Of a stretch of 7,483 bases of DNA, positions 1 to 6,371 are shown one piece after another. A model generated the notes under the pieces. It ran no database searches. It saw nothing but the letters and a program-made list of their open reading frames with translations, and was not told the origin of the DNA. The translations under genes and the position numbers were made by a program. Every line of letters begins with the position of its first letter. Within the stretch, counting starts at the first letter, position 1. Source of the DNA: Nitrospinota bacterium. GTDB lineage: Bacteria > Nitrospinota > Nitrospinia > Nitrospinales > Nitrospinaceae. The stretch is from contig JAPUGN010000241.1 of NCBI GenBank assembly GCA_027298165.1, positions 1 to 7,483 of the forward strand. The letters run 5' to 3'.

Positions 1-883
<883 letters not shown>

Positions 884-899
884 GTGGTATTCTACCTTC

Positions 900-1208
900 T
901 CAAACCGCGTCCGATATCAAGGATGCGAGTTTTTTCAAAAAGGTTTGTTCGTCCATCGCCTCAAACTGGATGGTTTTGTTGCGGCTGGTTTCTCCCCGTA
1001 CGATAGAAATGCGCGAAGGGGAGAGGCCGAACGCCTTCGCCAGAAATTTGATGCATGCCTGGTTGGCCGCGCCCTCCACCGGTGGCGAGGTCAGTTTGAT
1101 TTTAAGGCAATGGTTGTGAATTCCGAGAATTTTATTCTGCGATGCCCGCGGCTGGATGGCTGCCGCAAACTGGATGCCTTCCTTGGATGGTTTGATTTGA
1201 ATGGTCAT
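900..1208 (-). CDS. DUF167 / UPF0235 (YggU-like) small protein
   Basis: A 102-residue cytoplasmic protein of the DUF167 (YggU) family, whose biochemical role is not established. The family signature is clear: a QPRAS motif near residues 19-23, then LKIKLTSPPVEGAANQA (35-51), then a helix KFLAKAFGLS and IVRGETSRNKTI (69-80). The length is normal for the family, about 95-105. The ATG at 1208 has only a weak AGG immediately upstream, so it probably depends on translation of divIVA, whose TAG stop lies 20 bases before it. The gene is the third of a four-gene leftward operon. In many bacteria yggU-like genes sit beside yggT, as here, so the linkage supports the family call but does not show a function. 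Confidence 0.93.
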   Translation of the reverse strand: MTIQIKPSKEGIQFAAAIQPRASQNKILGIHNHCLKIKLTSPPVEGAANQACIKFLAKAFGLSPSRISIVRGETSRNKTIQFEAMDEQTFLKKLASLISDAV

Positions 1209-1228
1209 GAACCTGACCGGGCCGGCCT

Positions 1229-1657
1229 CTATTTGGTTCGCGAGTGGGTGACAGATGGAACGGTGGTTTTGTTGTGGTCGACCAGTTGTTGTTTTTCTTT
1301 TTTCAGGCGGCGAATATCTTTCTGCAGGTGGCTGACTTCGGCTTCGACTTTCTGTTTGTGACGGTCGGCCTGACTGCGGGCCTGGCTTACCAGTTGCCGG
1401 GCTTTTTCCTGGAGGGACGCACGCCAGTTTTCCTGATGGGAAGCCTGCCGCGTTTTCCCGGTGGCGTTTTCCGCAGTCAGGGCCCGAATCCCCCGGTCCT
1501 TTTCATCCAGCGCTTCCTGCAGGCGCTTGAGATCCCGTTTCATATCCTTGAAATCGTTGGCCACCAGTTGAAGAAAGTCCCGAACTTCTTCCCTGCTGTA
1601 CCCGCGCAGGGAATTCTTAAAGGTTTGTTGTTGGATGCTGTCGTAGTCGAGTCTCAT
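1229..1657 (-). CDS. DivIVA-family coiled-coil protein
   Basis: A 142-residue protein with the DivIVA N-terminal membrane-curvature-sensing domain. Residues 1-38 contain F13, LRGYSREEV (17-25) and FLQLVANDF (28-36), the classic pattern of the family. The rest is highly charged and predicted coiled coil, roughly residues 36-65 and 78-127, ending in a short polar tail. DivIVA proteins in Gram-positives bind curved membrane at poles and septa and recruit division or wall-growth proteins. What the shorter homologues in Gram-negative lineages do is poorly known. The ATG at 1657 follows the yggT stop by three bases, with GGTG at the yggT end as a possible weak ribosome-binding site. The stop is TAG (1229-1231); reading through it gives only seven codons before TGA, so it is a true stop. 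The family call is strong; the cellular role is inferred. Confidence 0.92.
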   Translation of the reverse strand: MRLDYDSIQQQTFKNSLRGYSREEVRDFLQLVANDFKDMKRDLKRLQEALDEKDRGIRALTAENATGKTRQASHQENWRASLQEKARQLVSQARSQADRHKQKVEAEVSHLQKDIRRLKKEKQQLVDHNKTTVPSVTHSRTK

Positions 1658-1660
1658 GGG

Positions 1661-1960
1661 TCACCGCAGGTTTAGGGCCGCCATTTTCAGGGTTTGAACC
1701 AGAAAGCTCTGCAGAAAAATAATCGCCAGCAAAACAATGATGGGCGACAGGTCCAGGCTCATCCCCGGCATGGGCAACGCTTTCCGCACGCGATAGAGCA
1801 CTGGCTCGGTAATGCTGTGTAAAAACTGCACGATCGGATTATTCGGGTCGGGGTTGACCCAGGACAGCAACGCCCGGACGATAATGACCCACATATAAAT
1901 GTTCAAGGCAATCTCCAGGATTACCGCCACTGCCTGGAGCAGATTACTCAAAACATACAT
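1661..1960 (-). CDS. yggT: YggT family integral membrane protein
   Basis: A 99-residue inner-membrane protein of the YggT family. Two hydrophobic segments are evident, about residues 5-32 and 70-91. Between them is the conserved family stretch RALLSWVNPDPNNPIVQFL (29-47), the ITEPVL motif (50-55) and, leading into the second helix, LDLSPIIVLL (69-78). The family has been linked to osmotic or potassium stress and, in cyanobacteria and plastids, to division or thylakoid biogenesis, but the molecular activity is unknown. It is the first gene of the leftward operon; its ATG at 1960 follows a short GGGA stretch, and a sigma70-like promoter lies about 84 bases upstream. The divIVA start follows its stop by three bases. 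Its pairing with divIVA and the yggU-like gene is a known neighbourhood. Confidence 0.94.
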   Translation of the reverse strand: MYVLSNLLQAVAVILEIALNIYMWVIIVRALLSWVNPDPNNPIVQFLHSITEPVLYRVRKALPMPGMSLDLSPIIVLLAIIFLQSFLVQTLKMAALNLR

Positions 1961-2043
1961 GCGCGATTCCCATCGTTTTCCGGCCCGGTTATAAATGATT
2001 AGAAATAAAAGGTTTTTTTCAACCCGAACGATAATGTCCGTTT

Positions 2044-2072
2044 AAAATATCGAAAAATTCCGGACTTGTCAA
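2044..2072 (-). promoter_or_regulatory. Sigma70-type promoter for the yggT-divIVA-DUF167-mtnA operon
   Basis: On the minus strand a perfect TTGACA -35 box (2067-2072) is followed by a 17-base spacer and TATTTT as the -10 box (2044-2049; four of six consensus positions). The spacing is optimal. Transcription would start near 2037, giving a 5' leader of about 77 bases before the yggT ATG at 1960. No other promoter is obvious in front of this operon. Confidence 0.7.
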
Positions 2073-2144
2073 TGCTGGTTCTGCCGGGGGATACCCCGCA
2101 TTGCGCATGGGACTCATCGATTGCCATTGACCGTCAGCTAGTTG

Positions 2145-2164
2145 CCTCCCTCGCTAGAGGGCGG
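2145..2164. other. GC-rich hairpin in the divergent yggT/asnS spacer
   Basis: CCCTC at 2148-2152 pairs with GAGGG at 2157-2161 across a GCTA loop. The stem extends by CC/GG (2145-2146 with 2163-2164) around one mismatch. On the plus strand it is followed by a T-rich stretch (2169-2180), so it resembles an intrinsic terminator, but no rightward gene lies upstream. It could insulate asnS from stray transcription, form part of a longer asnS leader, or be incidental. Confidence 0.35.
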
Positions 2165-2176
2165 AGAATTTTGTCC

Positions 2177-2206
2177 TTTTCAAGGAATTGATAAAGGGCT
2201 TATAGT
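2177..2206 (+). promoter_or_regulatory. Probable promoter for asnS
   Basis: TATAGT at 2201-2206 matches the -10 consensus at five of six positions. With an 18-base spacer the -35 would be TTTTCA (2177-2182, four of six). The start would be near 2213, giving a leader of about 43 bases. The leader shows no T-box or other riboswitch structure that I can recognise. Confidence 0.45.
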
Positions 2207-2240
2207 AGTCACATCGGCACACCCGGCGCAACGATTTGAA

Positions 2241-2245
2241 GGGAG
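2241..2245 (+). promoter_or_regulatory. Ribosome-binding site of asnS
   Basis: GGGAG ends 10 bases before the ATG at 2256 and supports that start codon over any downstream in-frame ATG. Confidence 0.65.
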
Positions 2246-2255
2246 CAGTTAGCCA

Positions 2256-3653
2256 ATGGCGAAAAAGAAACGCGATCGAGTTAAAGACCTGTTGGCGGGC
2301 GAGCCGCGCGACGGCGTTCTGGTTCAGGGATGGGTGCGGACGCGGCGCGATTCCAAAGGCGGGTTTTCGTTTATTGAGGTCAACGACGGCTCCTGTTTGA
2401 AAAACATCCAGATCATCGCCGACCATTCCCTCGACTCCTACAAGGACTGGAACAAGCCGTTGACCACCGGCAGTTGCGTGTCCGTCCACGGCGATCTGGT
2501 GGCGTCGGAGGGCAAAGGCCAGTCAGTGGAGGTCAAGGCCGCTTCGGTCGAAGTGCACGGCACTGCCGATCCTGAACACTATCCCCTTCAGAAAAAATTT
2601 CACTCGCTGGAGTTTCTGCGGGAGATGTCCCACCTGCGGCCCCGCACCAACACGATTGGCGCGGTGATGCGCGTGCGCAACCAGCTCGCGTTTTCCATCC
2701 ACCGCTTCTTCAACGACCGCGGGTTCCTTTACCTGCACACGCCCATCATCACCACCAGCGATTGCGAAGGCGCGGGGGAGATGTTCCAGGTGACGACGCT
2801 GAATCTGGCCGACCCGCCGAAGAACGATGGAAAGATCGATTACCAGCAGGATTTTTTCGGCAAAAAAACCAGCCTCACAGTGAGCGGCCAGCTGGAGGCG
2901 GAAATCTACGCCATGGCGCTATCACTGGTCTACACTTTCGGTCCCACCTTCCGCGCCGAAAACTCCAACACCAGCCGCCACCTCTCCGAGTTCTGGATGA
3001 TCGAACCGGAGATGGCGTTTTACGATCTCGATGACAACATGGATCTGGTGCAAGAGTTCATCCAGTTTTTGTTCAATGACGTGCTGGAGCACTGCACCGG
3101 CGACCTCGAATTTTTCAACCAGCGCGTGGACAAACATCTACTGGAAACGCTGAACCAGGTGGTGAATAACGACTTCGAGCGCCTGCCGTATTCCGAGGCG
3201 ATTCATTTGCTCGAAAAATCCAGCGAGAAGTTCGAGTATTCCGTGGAATGGGGATGCAACCTGCAGGCCGAGCACGAACGGTATCTGGCCGAGAAAGTAT
3301 TCAAGAAACCGGTGATCATCTACAATTATCCGGAAACCATCAAACCCTTTTACATGAAGCTCAACGAGGACGGCGAAACCGTGCGCGCCATGGACGTGCT
3401 GTTGCCGCGGCTGGGCGAGATCATCGGCGGCAGTCAGCGCGAGGACGATTACGACACGTTGATGAAGCGCCTCAAAAAAAAGAAACTGAATCCCGAGGAT
3501 TACCAGTGGTACCTCGATCTGCGACGCTACGGTTCCGCGCCGCATTCCGGGTTCGGCCTCGGGTTCGAACGCCTCGTGCAGTTCACCACCGGCGTCGAAA
3601 ACATCCGCGACGTCATTCCCTTCCCCCGCACCCCGAAACAGGCGGGATTTTAA
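2256..3653 (+). CDS. asnS: Asparaginyl-tRNA synthetase
   Basis: Cytoplasmic class IIb aminoacyl-tRNA synthetase that attaches asparagine to tRNA-Asn using ATP. At 465 residues it is full length. Residues 20-103 form the OB-fold anticodon-binding domain (VQGWVRTRRDSKGGFSFIEV). Motif 1 lies around 150-165 (RFFNDRGFLYLHTPIIT). It is followed by CEGAGEMFQVTTL, the flipping-loop region typical of AsnRS, and TVSGQLEAEIYA (208-219). Motif 2 is TFGPTFRAENSNTSRHLSEFW (227-247). Motif 3 is GFGLGFERLVQFTTG with IRDVIPFPRTP (432-460). The long insertion containing KNDGKIDYQQDFFGKK and the FRAENSNTSRHL form distinguish it from aspartyl enzymes. The presence of AsnRS means the organism can charge Asn directly. 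The gene is monocistronic as far as visible, divergent from yggT and convergent with rlmD. Confidence 0.98.
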   Translation: MAKKKRDRVKDLLAGEPRDGVLVQGWVRTRRDSKGGFSFIEVNDGSCLKNIQIIADHSLDSYKDWNKPLTTGSCVSVHGDLVASEGKGQSVEVKAASVEVHGTADPEHYPLQKKFHSLEFLREMSHLRPRTNTIGAVMRVRNQLAFSIHRFFNDRGFLYLHTPIITTSDCEGAGEMFQVTTLNLADPPKNDGKIDYQQDFFGKKTSLTVSGQLEAEIYAMALSLVYTFGPTFRAENSNTSRHLSEFWMIEPEMAFYDLDDNMDLVQEFIQFLFNDVLEHCTGDLEFFNQRVDKHLLETLNQVVNNDFERLPYSEAIHLLEKSSEKFEYSVEWGCNLQAEHERYLAEKVFKKPVIIYNYPETIKPFYMKLNEDGETVRAMDVLLPRLGEIIGGSQREDDYDTLMKRLKKKKLNPEDYQWYLDLRRYGSAPHSGFGLGFERLVQFTTGVENIRDVIPFPRTPKQAGF

Positions 3654-3802
3654 ACTTCACTCCTCGTTTTACCGCAGAAAACGCAGAGTGCGCGGAAAAT
3701 ACAGAAAAACCTGGACAGGATAACAGGAAAACCAGGATTGCAAATATTCCCTCTCCCTTTGGGGGAGCACCCACAGGGTAACGGGCAGGGTGAGGGGATG
3801 TA
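3654..3802. repeat. Convergent spacer made of stacked intergenic repeat modules
   Basis: The 149 bases between the ends of asnS and rlmD contain three modules in a row. First, CCGC at 3672-3675 and GCGG at 3692-3695 bracket an A/G-rich core with CGCAGA words, resembling the widespread 'ACCGCAGA-ACGCAGAG' intergenic repeat. Second, CCTGG (3710-3714) pairs with CCAGG (3732-3736) around AGGATAACAGG, another common dispersed word. Third, CCCTCTCCC...GGGTGAGGGG at 3749-3797 is described separately. No gene is supported here; reading frames through it give only low-complexity peptides of the kind often mis-annotated from such repeats. Recognition as dispersed repeats is from memory of similar sequences, not from a second copy in this window. 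Confidence 0.5.
3749..3797. terminator. Multi-stem inverted repeat, possible bidirectional terminator for asnS and rlmD
   Basis: CCCTC (3749-3753) can pair with GAGGG (3792-3796) as an outer stem, and CTCCC (3753-3757) with GGGAG (3763-3767) as an inner hairpin. CACCC (3768-3772) can pair with GGGTG (3788-3792), or ACCC with GGGT at 3776-3779. These pairings partly compete. Its position between two convergent genes suits a transcription-ending role. The only T-rich sequence on the plus strand is TATTATTTTC just beyond, and none is convincing on the minus strand, so Rho-independent termination is uncertain. Confidence 0.4.
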
Positions 3803-5176
3803 TTATTTTCGTTCCAGCAAAACAGTGGTTTCGACGTGGGCGGTTTGGGGAAACATGTCGATGACTTTAATTGCCTGAATCGTATAATCCGATAACCGGG
3901 CGAGGTCACGCGCCAGGGTGGCGGGATTGCACGACACATAGATCAATCGTTCGACATTCAATTTAGGGATGGCGTCGATCACCTGTTCGGAACAGCCTTT
4001 GCGTGGCGGGTCGACGATCAAGGTTTGCACGGGGCCGACAGACTCCGGGTCTTCCAGAAACCGTTCGAGGGTGTCCTGCACGAATCGGCAGTTGGGAAGG
4101 TTGTTGCGCTTCGCGCTTTCTTTGGCGTCTGCTACCGACGCGGCGAATGTGTCTACTCCGGTGATGCCCACACCCGCCTTCGCCAGCCACAGGCTGATGC
4201 CGCCGTTGCCGCAATACGCGTCCACCACCGGGCCCGGTTTCTGAAGCACCCATTCTTTGATAATGTCGTACAGCTTCACCGCCTGAAACGGGTTCACCTG
4301 AAAGAACGAAGTGAGCGAGAGATGAAACTTCAGATCGCCCAACCGGTCGGTCAGAAAATCCTGCCCCCACAGCGTTTCTGTTTTGTCGCCGAAGATGGCG
4401 TTGGTTTTATAATTGTTGATGTTGCGAACCACGCCGACGATGCCGAGGTCGATCAGAGATTTCCGGTTGAGCAATTGTTCCGGAAACTTCTGCGGGAATT
4501 CTCCTGTGGTGGTCACCAAGCCGAGCAGGCTCTGTTCAGTTTCCGGGGAGTGGCGGACCACCAGTGCGCGTATTAGTCCTTTGTGATTTTTCTCATGGTA
4601 GATGGAGATGCGGTGTTGTTGCATCAGGCCGCGGACCCATTCCTTGATGGCGTTGATAGGCTCCAGCAGGGTGTCGCAGGTGGCGGAGTCGACTACCTCG
4701 TGCGTGCCCTGTTTGTAAAAACCGATGCGCGGTTTGCCGCCCTTATGGCTGAGCGCGAAGCTTCCCTTGTTGCGGTAATGCAGGGTACGCTCTGCGGGCA
4801 CGGTCTCGATGGGCACGGCGAGATCGATTTTCCCGATGCGCTCCAGCGCGTCTTTCACCGACTGCACCTTGAACGCCATTTGCGGGTTGTAATCGAGATG
4901 TTGCAGTTTGCACCCGCCGCATTCCGGAAACACCGGGCAGGACGGCTCCACCCGGTCGGCGGATTTCTCGGAGAATGTGACCGCGCGCGCCACACCGAAA
5001 CGCGGCGTGGTTTTCACGATCTCGCACCGGGCGACATCTCCCGGTAGTCCGGTGGGGACGAATAGGGTGTAACCCTCATGATGGCACAGGCCATCGCCGC
5101 TGGAAGCGAGGGTCTCCACCTTCAGCTCGAGCTGATCGCCGAGGTTGACGGGTATGGTCTGTTTTTCCTTGGGCAT
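3803..5176 (-). CDS. rlmD: 23S rRNA (uracil-5-)-methyltransferase, RlmD/RumA family
   Basis: SAM-dependent enzyme that makes 5-methyluridine in RNA; the best-known relative methylates U1939 of 23S rRNA. The 457-residue protein starts with a TRAM RNA-binding domain (about 8-69). It has the [4Fe-4S] cysteines Cys80, Cys86 and Cys89 in SCPVFPECGGC plus Cys167 (SATCDTL). FFQVNP (291-296) and the SAM motif VVDAYCGNGG (317-326) follow. DPPRKG (389-394) and the catalytic cysteine in YVSCNPATLARD (Cys416) come next, with HVE at 447-449. The iron-sulfur cluster distinguishes it from TrmA, but RlmC, RlmD and RlmCD cannot be separated by eye. I chose the ATG at 5176, where the TRAM domain begins after a basic stretch. 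An in-frame TTG at 5260 would add 28 residues encoded by A/T-rich promoter-like DNA. There is no Shine-Dalgarno sequence before the ATG. Confidence 0.93.
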   Translation of the reverse strand: MPKEKQTIPVNLGDQLELKVETLASSGDGLCHHEGYTLFVPTGLPGDVARCEIVKTTPRFGVARAVTFSEKSADRVEPSCPVFPECGGCKLQHLDYNPQMAFKVQSVKDALERIGKIDLAVPIETVPAERTLHYRNKGSFALSHKGGKPRIGFYKQGTHEVVDSATCDTLLEPINAIKEWVRGLMQQHRISIYHEKNHKGLIRALVVRHSPETEQSLLGLVTTTGEFPQKFPEQLLNRKSLIDLGIVGVVRNINNYKTNAIFGDKTETLWGQDFLTDRLGDLKFHLSLTSFFQVNPFQAVKLYDIIKEWVLQKPGPVVDAYCGNGGISLWLAKAGVGITGVDTFAASVADAKESAKRNNLPNCRFVQDTLERFLEDPESVGPVQTLIVDPPRKGCSEQVIDAIPKLNVERLIYVSCNPATLARDLARLSDYTIQAIKVIDMFPQTAHVETTVLLERK

Positions 5177-5206
5177 GATTTTTCGGTCTGGGGTGAACGA
5201 TGGGAA

Positions 5207-5235
5207 AACATAGCACAGGGCCCCGGCTTTGCCTA
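5207..5235 (-). promoter_or_regulatory. Possible extended -10 promoter for rlmD
   Basis: On the minus strand TGCTATGTT gives an extended -10 (TATGTT at 5207-5212, four of six, with an upstream TG). TAGGCA (5230-5235, four of six) lies 17 bases further upstream. Transcription would start near 5200, about 24 bases before the ATG at 5176. The boxes are weak; the position supports the ATG start rather than the TTG further upstream. Confidence 0.4.
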
Positions 5236-5248
5236 AAATAAAATTTTT

Positions 5249-5276
5249 TTTATCAAGCAACAGCGGTTATTATTTT
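5249..5276 (+). promoter_or_regulatory. AT-rich candidate promoter directly abutting the nucleosidase start
   Basis: TATTAT at 5268-5273 matches the -10 consensus at five of six positions and would place the transcription start at or next to the ATG at 5280. Overlapping TATTTT (5271-5276) with TTATCA (5249-5254) and a 16-base spacer is an alternative. No -35 is strong. If correct, the mRNA would be leaderless, which would fit the lack of a Shine-Dalgarno sequence. Confidence 0.35.
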
Positions 5277-5279
5277 AAT

Positions 5280-5993
5280 ATGGGAAAGCGAATCGCCATT
5301 ATCGGCGCTATTAAAGATGAAATCGCCGGCATCAAAAAGGAGATGCAGATTACGGACACCCTGCGCTGGCCAACCGGCAACGCCTTCGTAGGAGAGTGGC
5401 AAGGGCGGACTATTGTTCTCATCCGCTCCGGCATGGGGTGCGACCGCGCACGGCGGGCTTTGGCGGAAATGGCGAAGAAATTTGAATTAGAGCATGTCAT
5501 CTCCATTGGCTATGCCGGGGCGCTGGACCCGGCTCTCAAGGTGGGCGATCTGGTGGTGGCGGATCAAGTGGTCTATCACGAAACCATGAAAAATTATTCA
5601 TTGGATAAGGAACTTTTAAGTATGATGCCGGAAGCGCGCCGCGGGACATTGTTGACGGTCGACAGCCTGGCGGCAAAGCCACAGGAGAAAAAAGCATTGC
5701 GTGAAAAGTATTCCGCCGTGGCGGTGGATATGGAAACTTTCGCTCTGGCGGAGGGAGCTGAAACCCATCATCTTCCTTTAGCCTCCGTGAGGGCCATTAC
5801 GGACACGGCGAATCAGGAATTGATCGATTGCTCCCCTCTGGTAGCGGACGACGGCGACGTGTCGAAACTGAAGGCCGGATGGCATATCCTCACCCATCCC
5901 GGCGACCTGAAAGGCATGATCGATCTCGGCCAACACGCCAAACTGGCCACGGCGAATTTAACCGAATATGTATCCCAATGGATTCAGGAGTAA
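5280..5993 (+). CDS. Nucleoside phosphorylase-superfamily hydrolase (MTA/SAH nucleosidase-like or HpnG-like)
   Basis: A 237-residue cytoplasmic enzyme of the PNP/UDP phosphorylase superfamily, which cleaves N-glycosidic bonds of nucleosides. Aligned by eye to MtnN, the catalytic residues are kept: Glu14 in IIGAIKDEI, Glu152 in AVDMET, and Asp175 in SVRAITD, the acid that protonates adenine. The glycine-rich core is SGMGCDRAR (50-58) and ISIGYAGALDPALKVGDLVVAD (74-95). The stretch TVDSLAAKPQEKKAL (126-140) and the C-terminal tail with HPGDL (206-210) are more like the hopanoid-associated phosphorylase HpnG, which removes adenine from adenosylhopane, than like MtnN. Substrate is therefore unsettled. 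The ATG at 5280 opens directly into the first beta strand; an in-frame upstream ATG at 5229 lies in promoter-like DNA. The gene has no clear Shine-Dalgarno sequence and is followed after three bases by a small exported-protein gene. No hpn gene is visible nearby. Confidence 0.85.
   Translation: MGKRIAIIGAIKDEIAGIKKEMQITDTLRWPTGNAFVGEWQGRTIVLIRSGMGCDRARRALAEMAKKFELEHVISIGYAGALDPALKVGDLVVADQVVYHETMKNYSLDKELLSMMPEARRGTLLTVDSLAAKPQEKKALREKYSAVAVDMETFALAEGAETHHLPLASVRAITDTANQELIDCSPLVADDGDVSKLKAGWHILTHPGDLKGMIDLGQHAKLATANLTEYVSQWIQE
5986..5990 (+). promoter_or_regulatory. Ribosome-binding site of the small exported-protein gene
   Basis: AGGAG, lying within the last codons of the nucleosidase gene, is six bases before the ATG at 5997. 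It is the best Shine-Dalgarno in the window, and its placement implies coupled translation with the upstream gene. Confidence 0.75.
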
Positions 5994-5996
5994 CCC

Positions 5997-6368
5997 ATGC
6001 TGCGAAAAATCTTAATGATGCTGGTATGTATGGGTGGATTGTTGGTATCCGCCGAATCGCAGGCCCTCGACCAGCGCCCGCCGTGGAAGATACTGGACGA
6101 GGCGTTGACCTATCTGCATGGCGTGCCGGAGGTGGCGTGGGTGAAGTTTGATGGGCATCGCGTGTTGATCGGCTGGCGGGCCATCCCCCGGAAATTCGCG
6201 AAGATCAACAAAACCGCCGCCCGAAACGCCGCCCACGCCCTTCATAATGAAGTCACCGTCTAGTCCCTGCCTGCCGAACAGACTTCCCTCAAAGCCGGCG
6301 AAGCAGAATCCTACCTGTGCAAAACCGTCGCCAATCCGCACGAAATCGTCGAATCCAACTGCCGCTAA
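5997..6368 (+). pseudogene. Small exported protein, frame interrupted by one amber codon
   Basis: I do not recognise a named family. The first part is 88 residues (5997-6263). It begins with a typical signal peptide: MLRK, a hydrophobic core LMMLVCMGGLLVS, and a cleavage site after AESQA (residue 23). The mature part includes EVAWVKFDGHRVLIGWRAIP and then a basic, Ala-rich helix-like stretch. TAG at 6261-6263 ends the frame after NEVTV. The same frame then stays open for 34 codons with GC-rich third positions, ending NCR and TAA at 6366-6368. This continuation looks coding and contains both cysteines of the mature product. The full protein would be 123 residues with TGG (Trp) as the likeliest original codon, one transition away; CAG is also possible. 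It could be a nonsense mutation, a sequencing error, or a truncated but functional 88-residue protein. A strong ribosome-binding site and a three-base gap tie it to the nucleosidase gene. Confidence 0.65.
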
Positions 6369-6371
6369 AAT

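Noticed and set aside
1244..1675. Plus-strand open frame with hydrophobic segments opposite divIVA
   Set aside because: The hydrophobic residues are simply the antisense of Lys, Glu and Gln codons in the DivIVA coiled coil; the DivIVA frame is well supported.
2207..2255. T-box or other riboswitch in the asnS leader
   Set aside because: The leader is under 50 bases from the likely promoter and lacks a specifier loop or T-box motif; a tRNA-sensing leader would also be unexpected outside Gram-positives.
3613..3939. Minus-strand open frame through the asnS/rlmD spacer
   Set aside because: Its peptide (with stretches such as SAHSAFSAVK and SPHPARYP) is the translation of repeat modules and overlaps both neighbouring genes in other frames.
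5177..5260. Longer rlmD start using TTG at 5260
   Set aside because: The extra 28 residues are encoded by A/T-rich promoter-like DNA with no ribosome-binding site and fall outside the TRAM domain; the ATG at 5176 fits the family.
5229..5279. Earlier nucleosidase start at the ATG at 5229
   Set aside because: It adds 17 residues with no family match before the IAIIGA strand and overlaps the candidate promoter; the ATG at 5280 fits the usual MtnN/HpnG start.
6261..6263. Pyrrolysine or genome-wide amber recoding at this TAG
   Set aside because: The protein is not a methylamine methyltransferase, and the divIVA gene in the same window ends normally at TAG, with only seven meaningless codons beyond it. 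A mutation or sequencing error is simpler.
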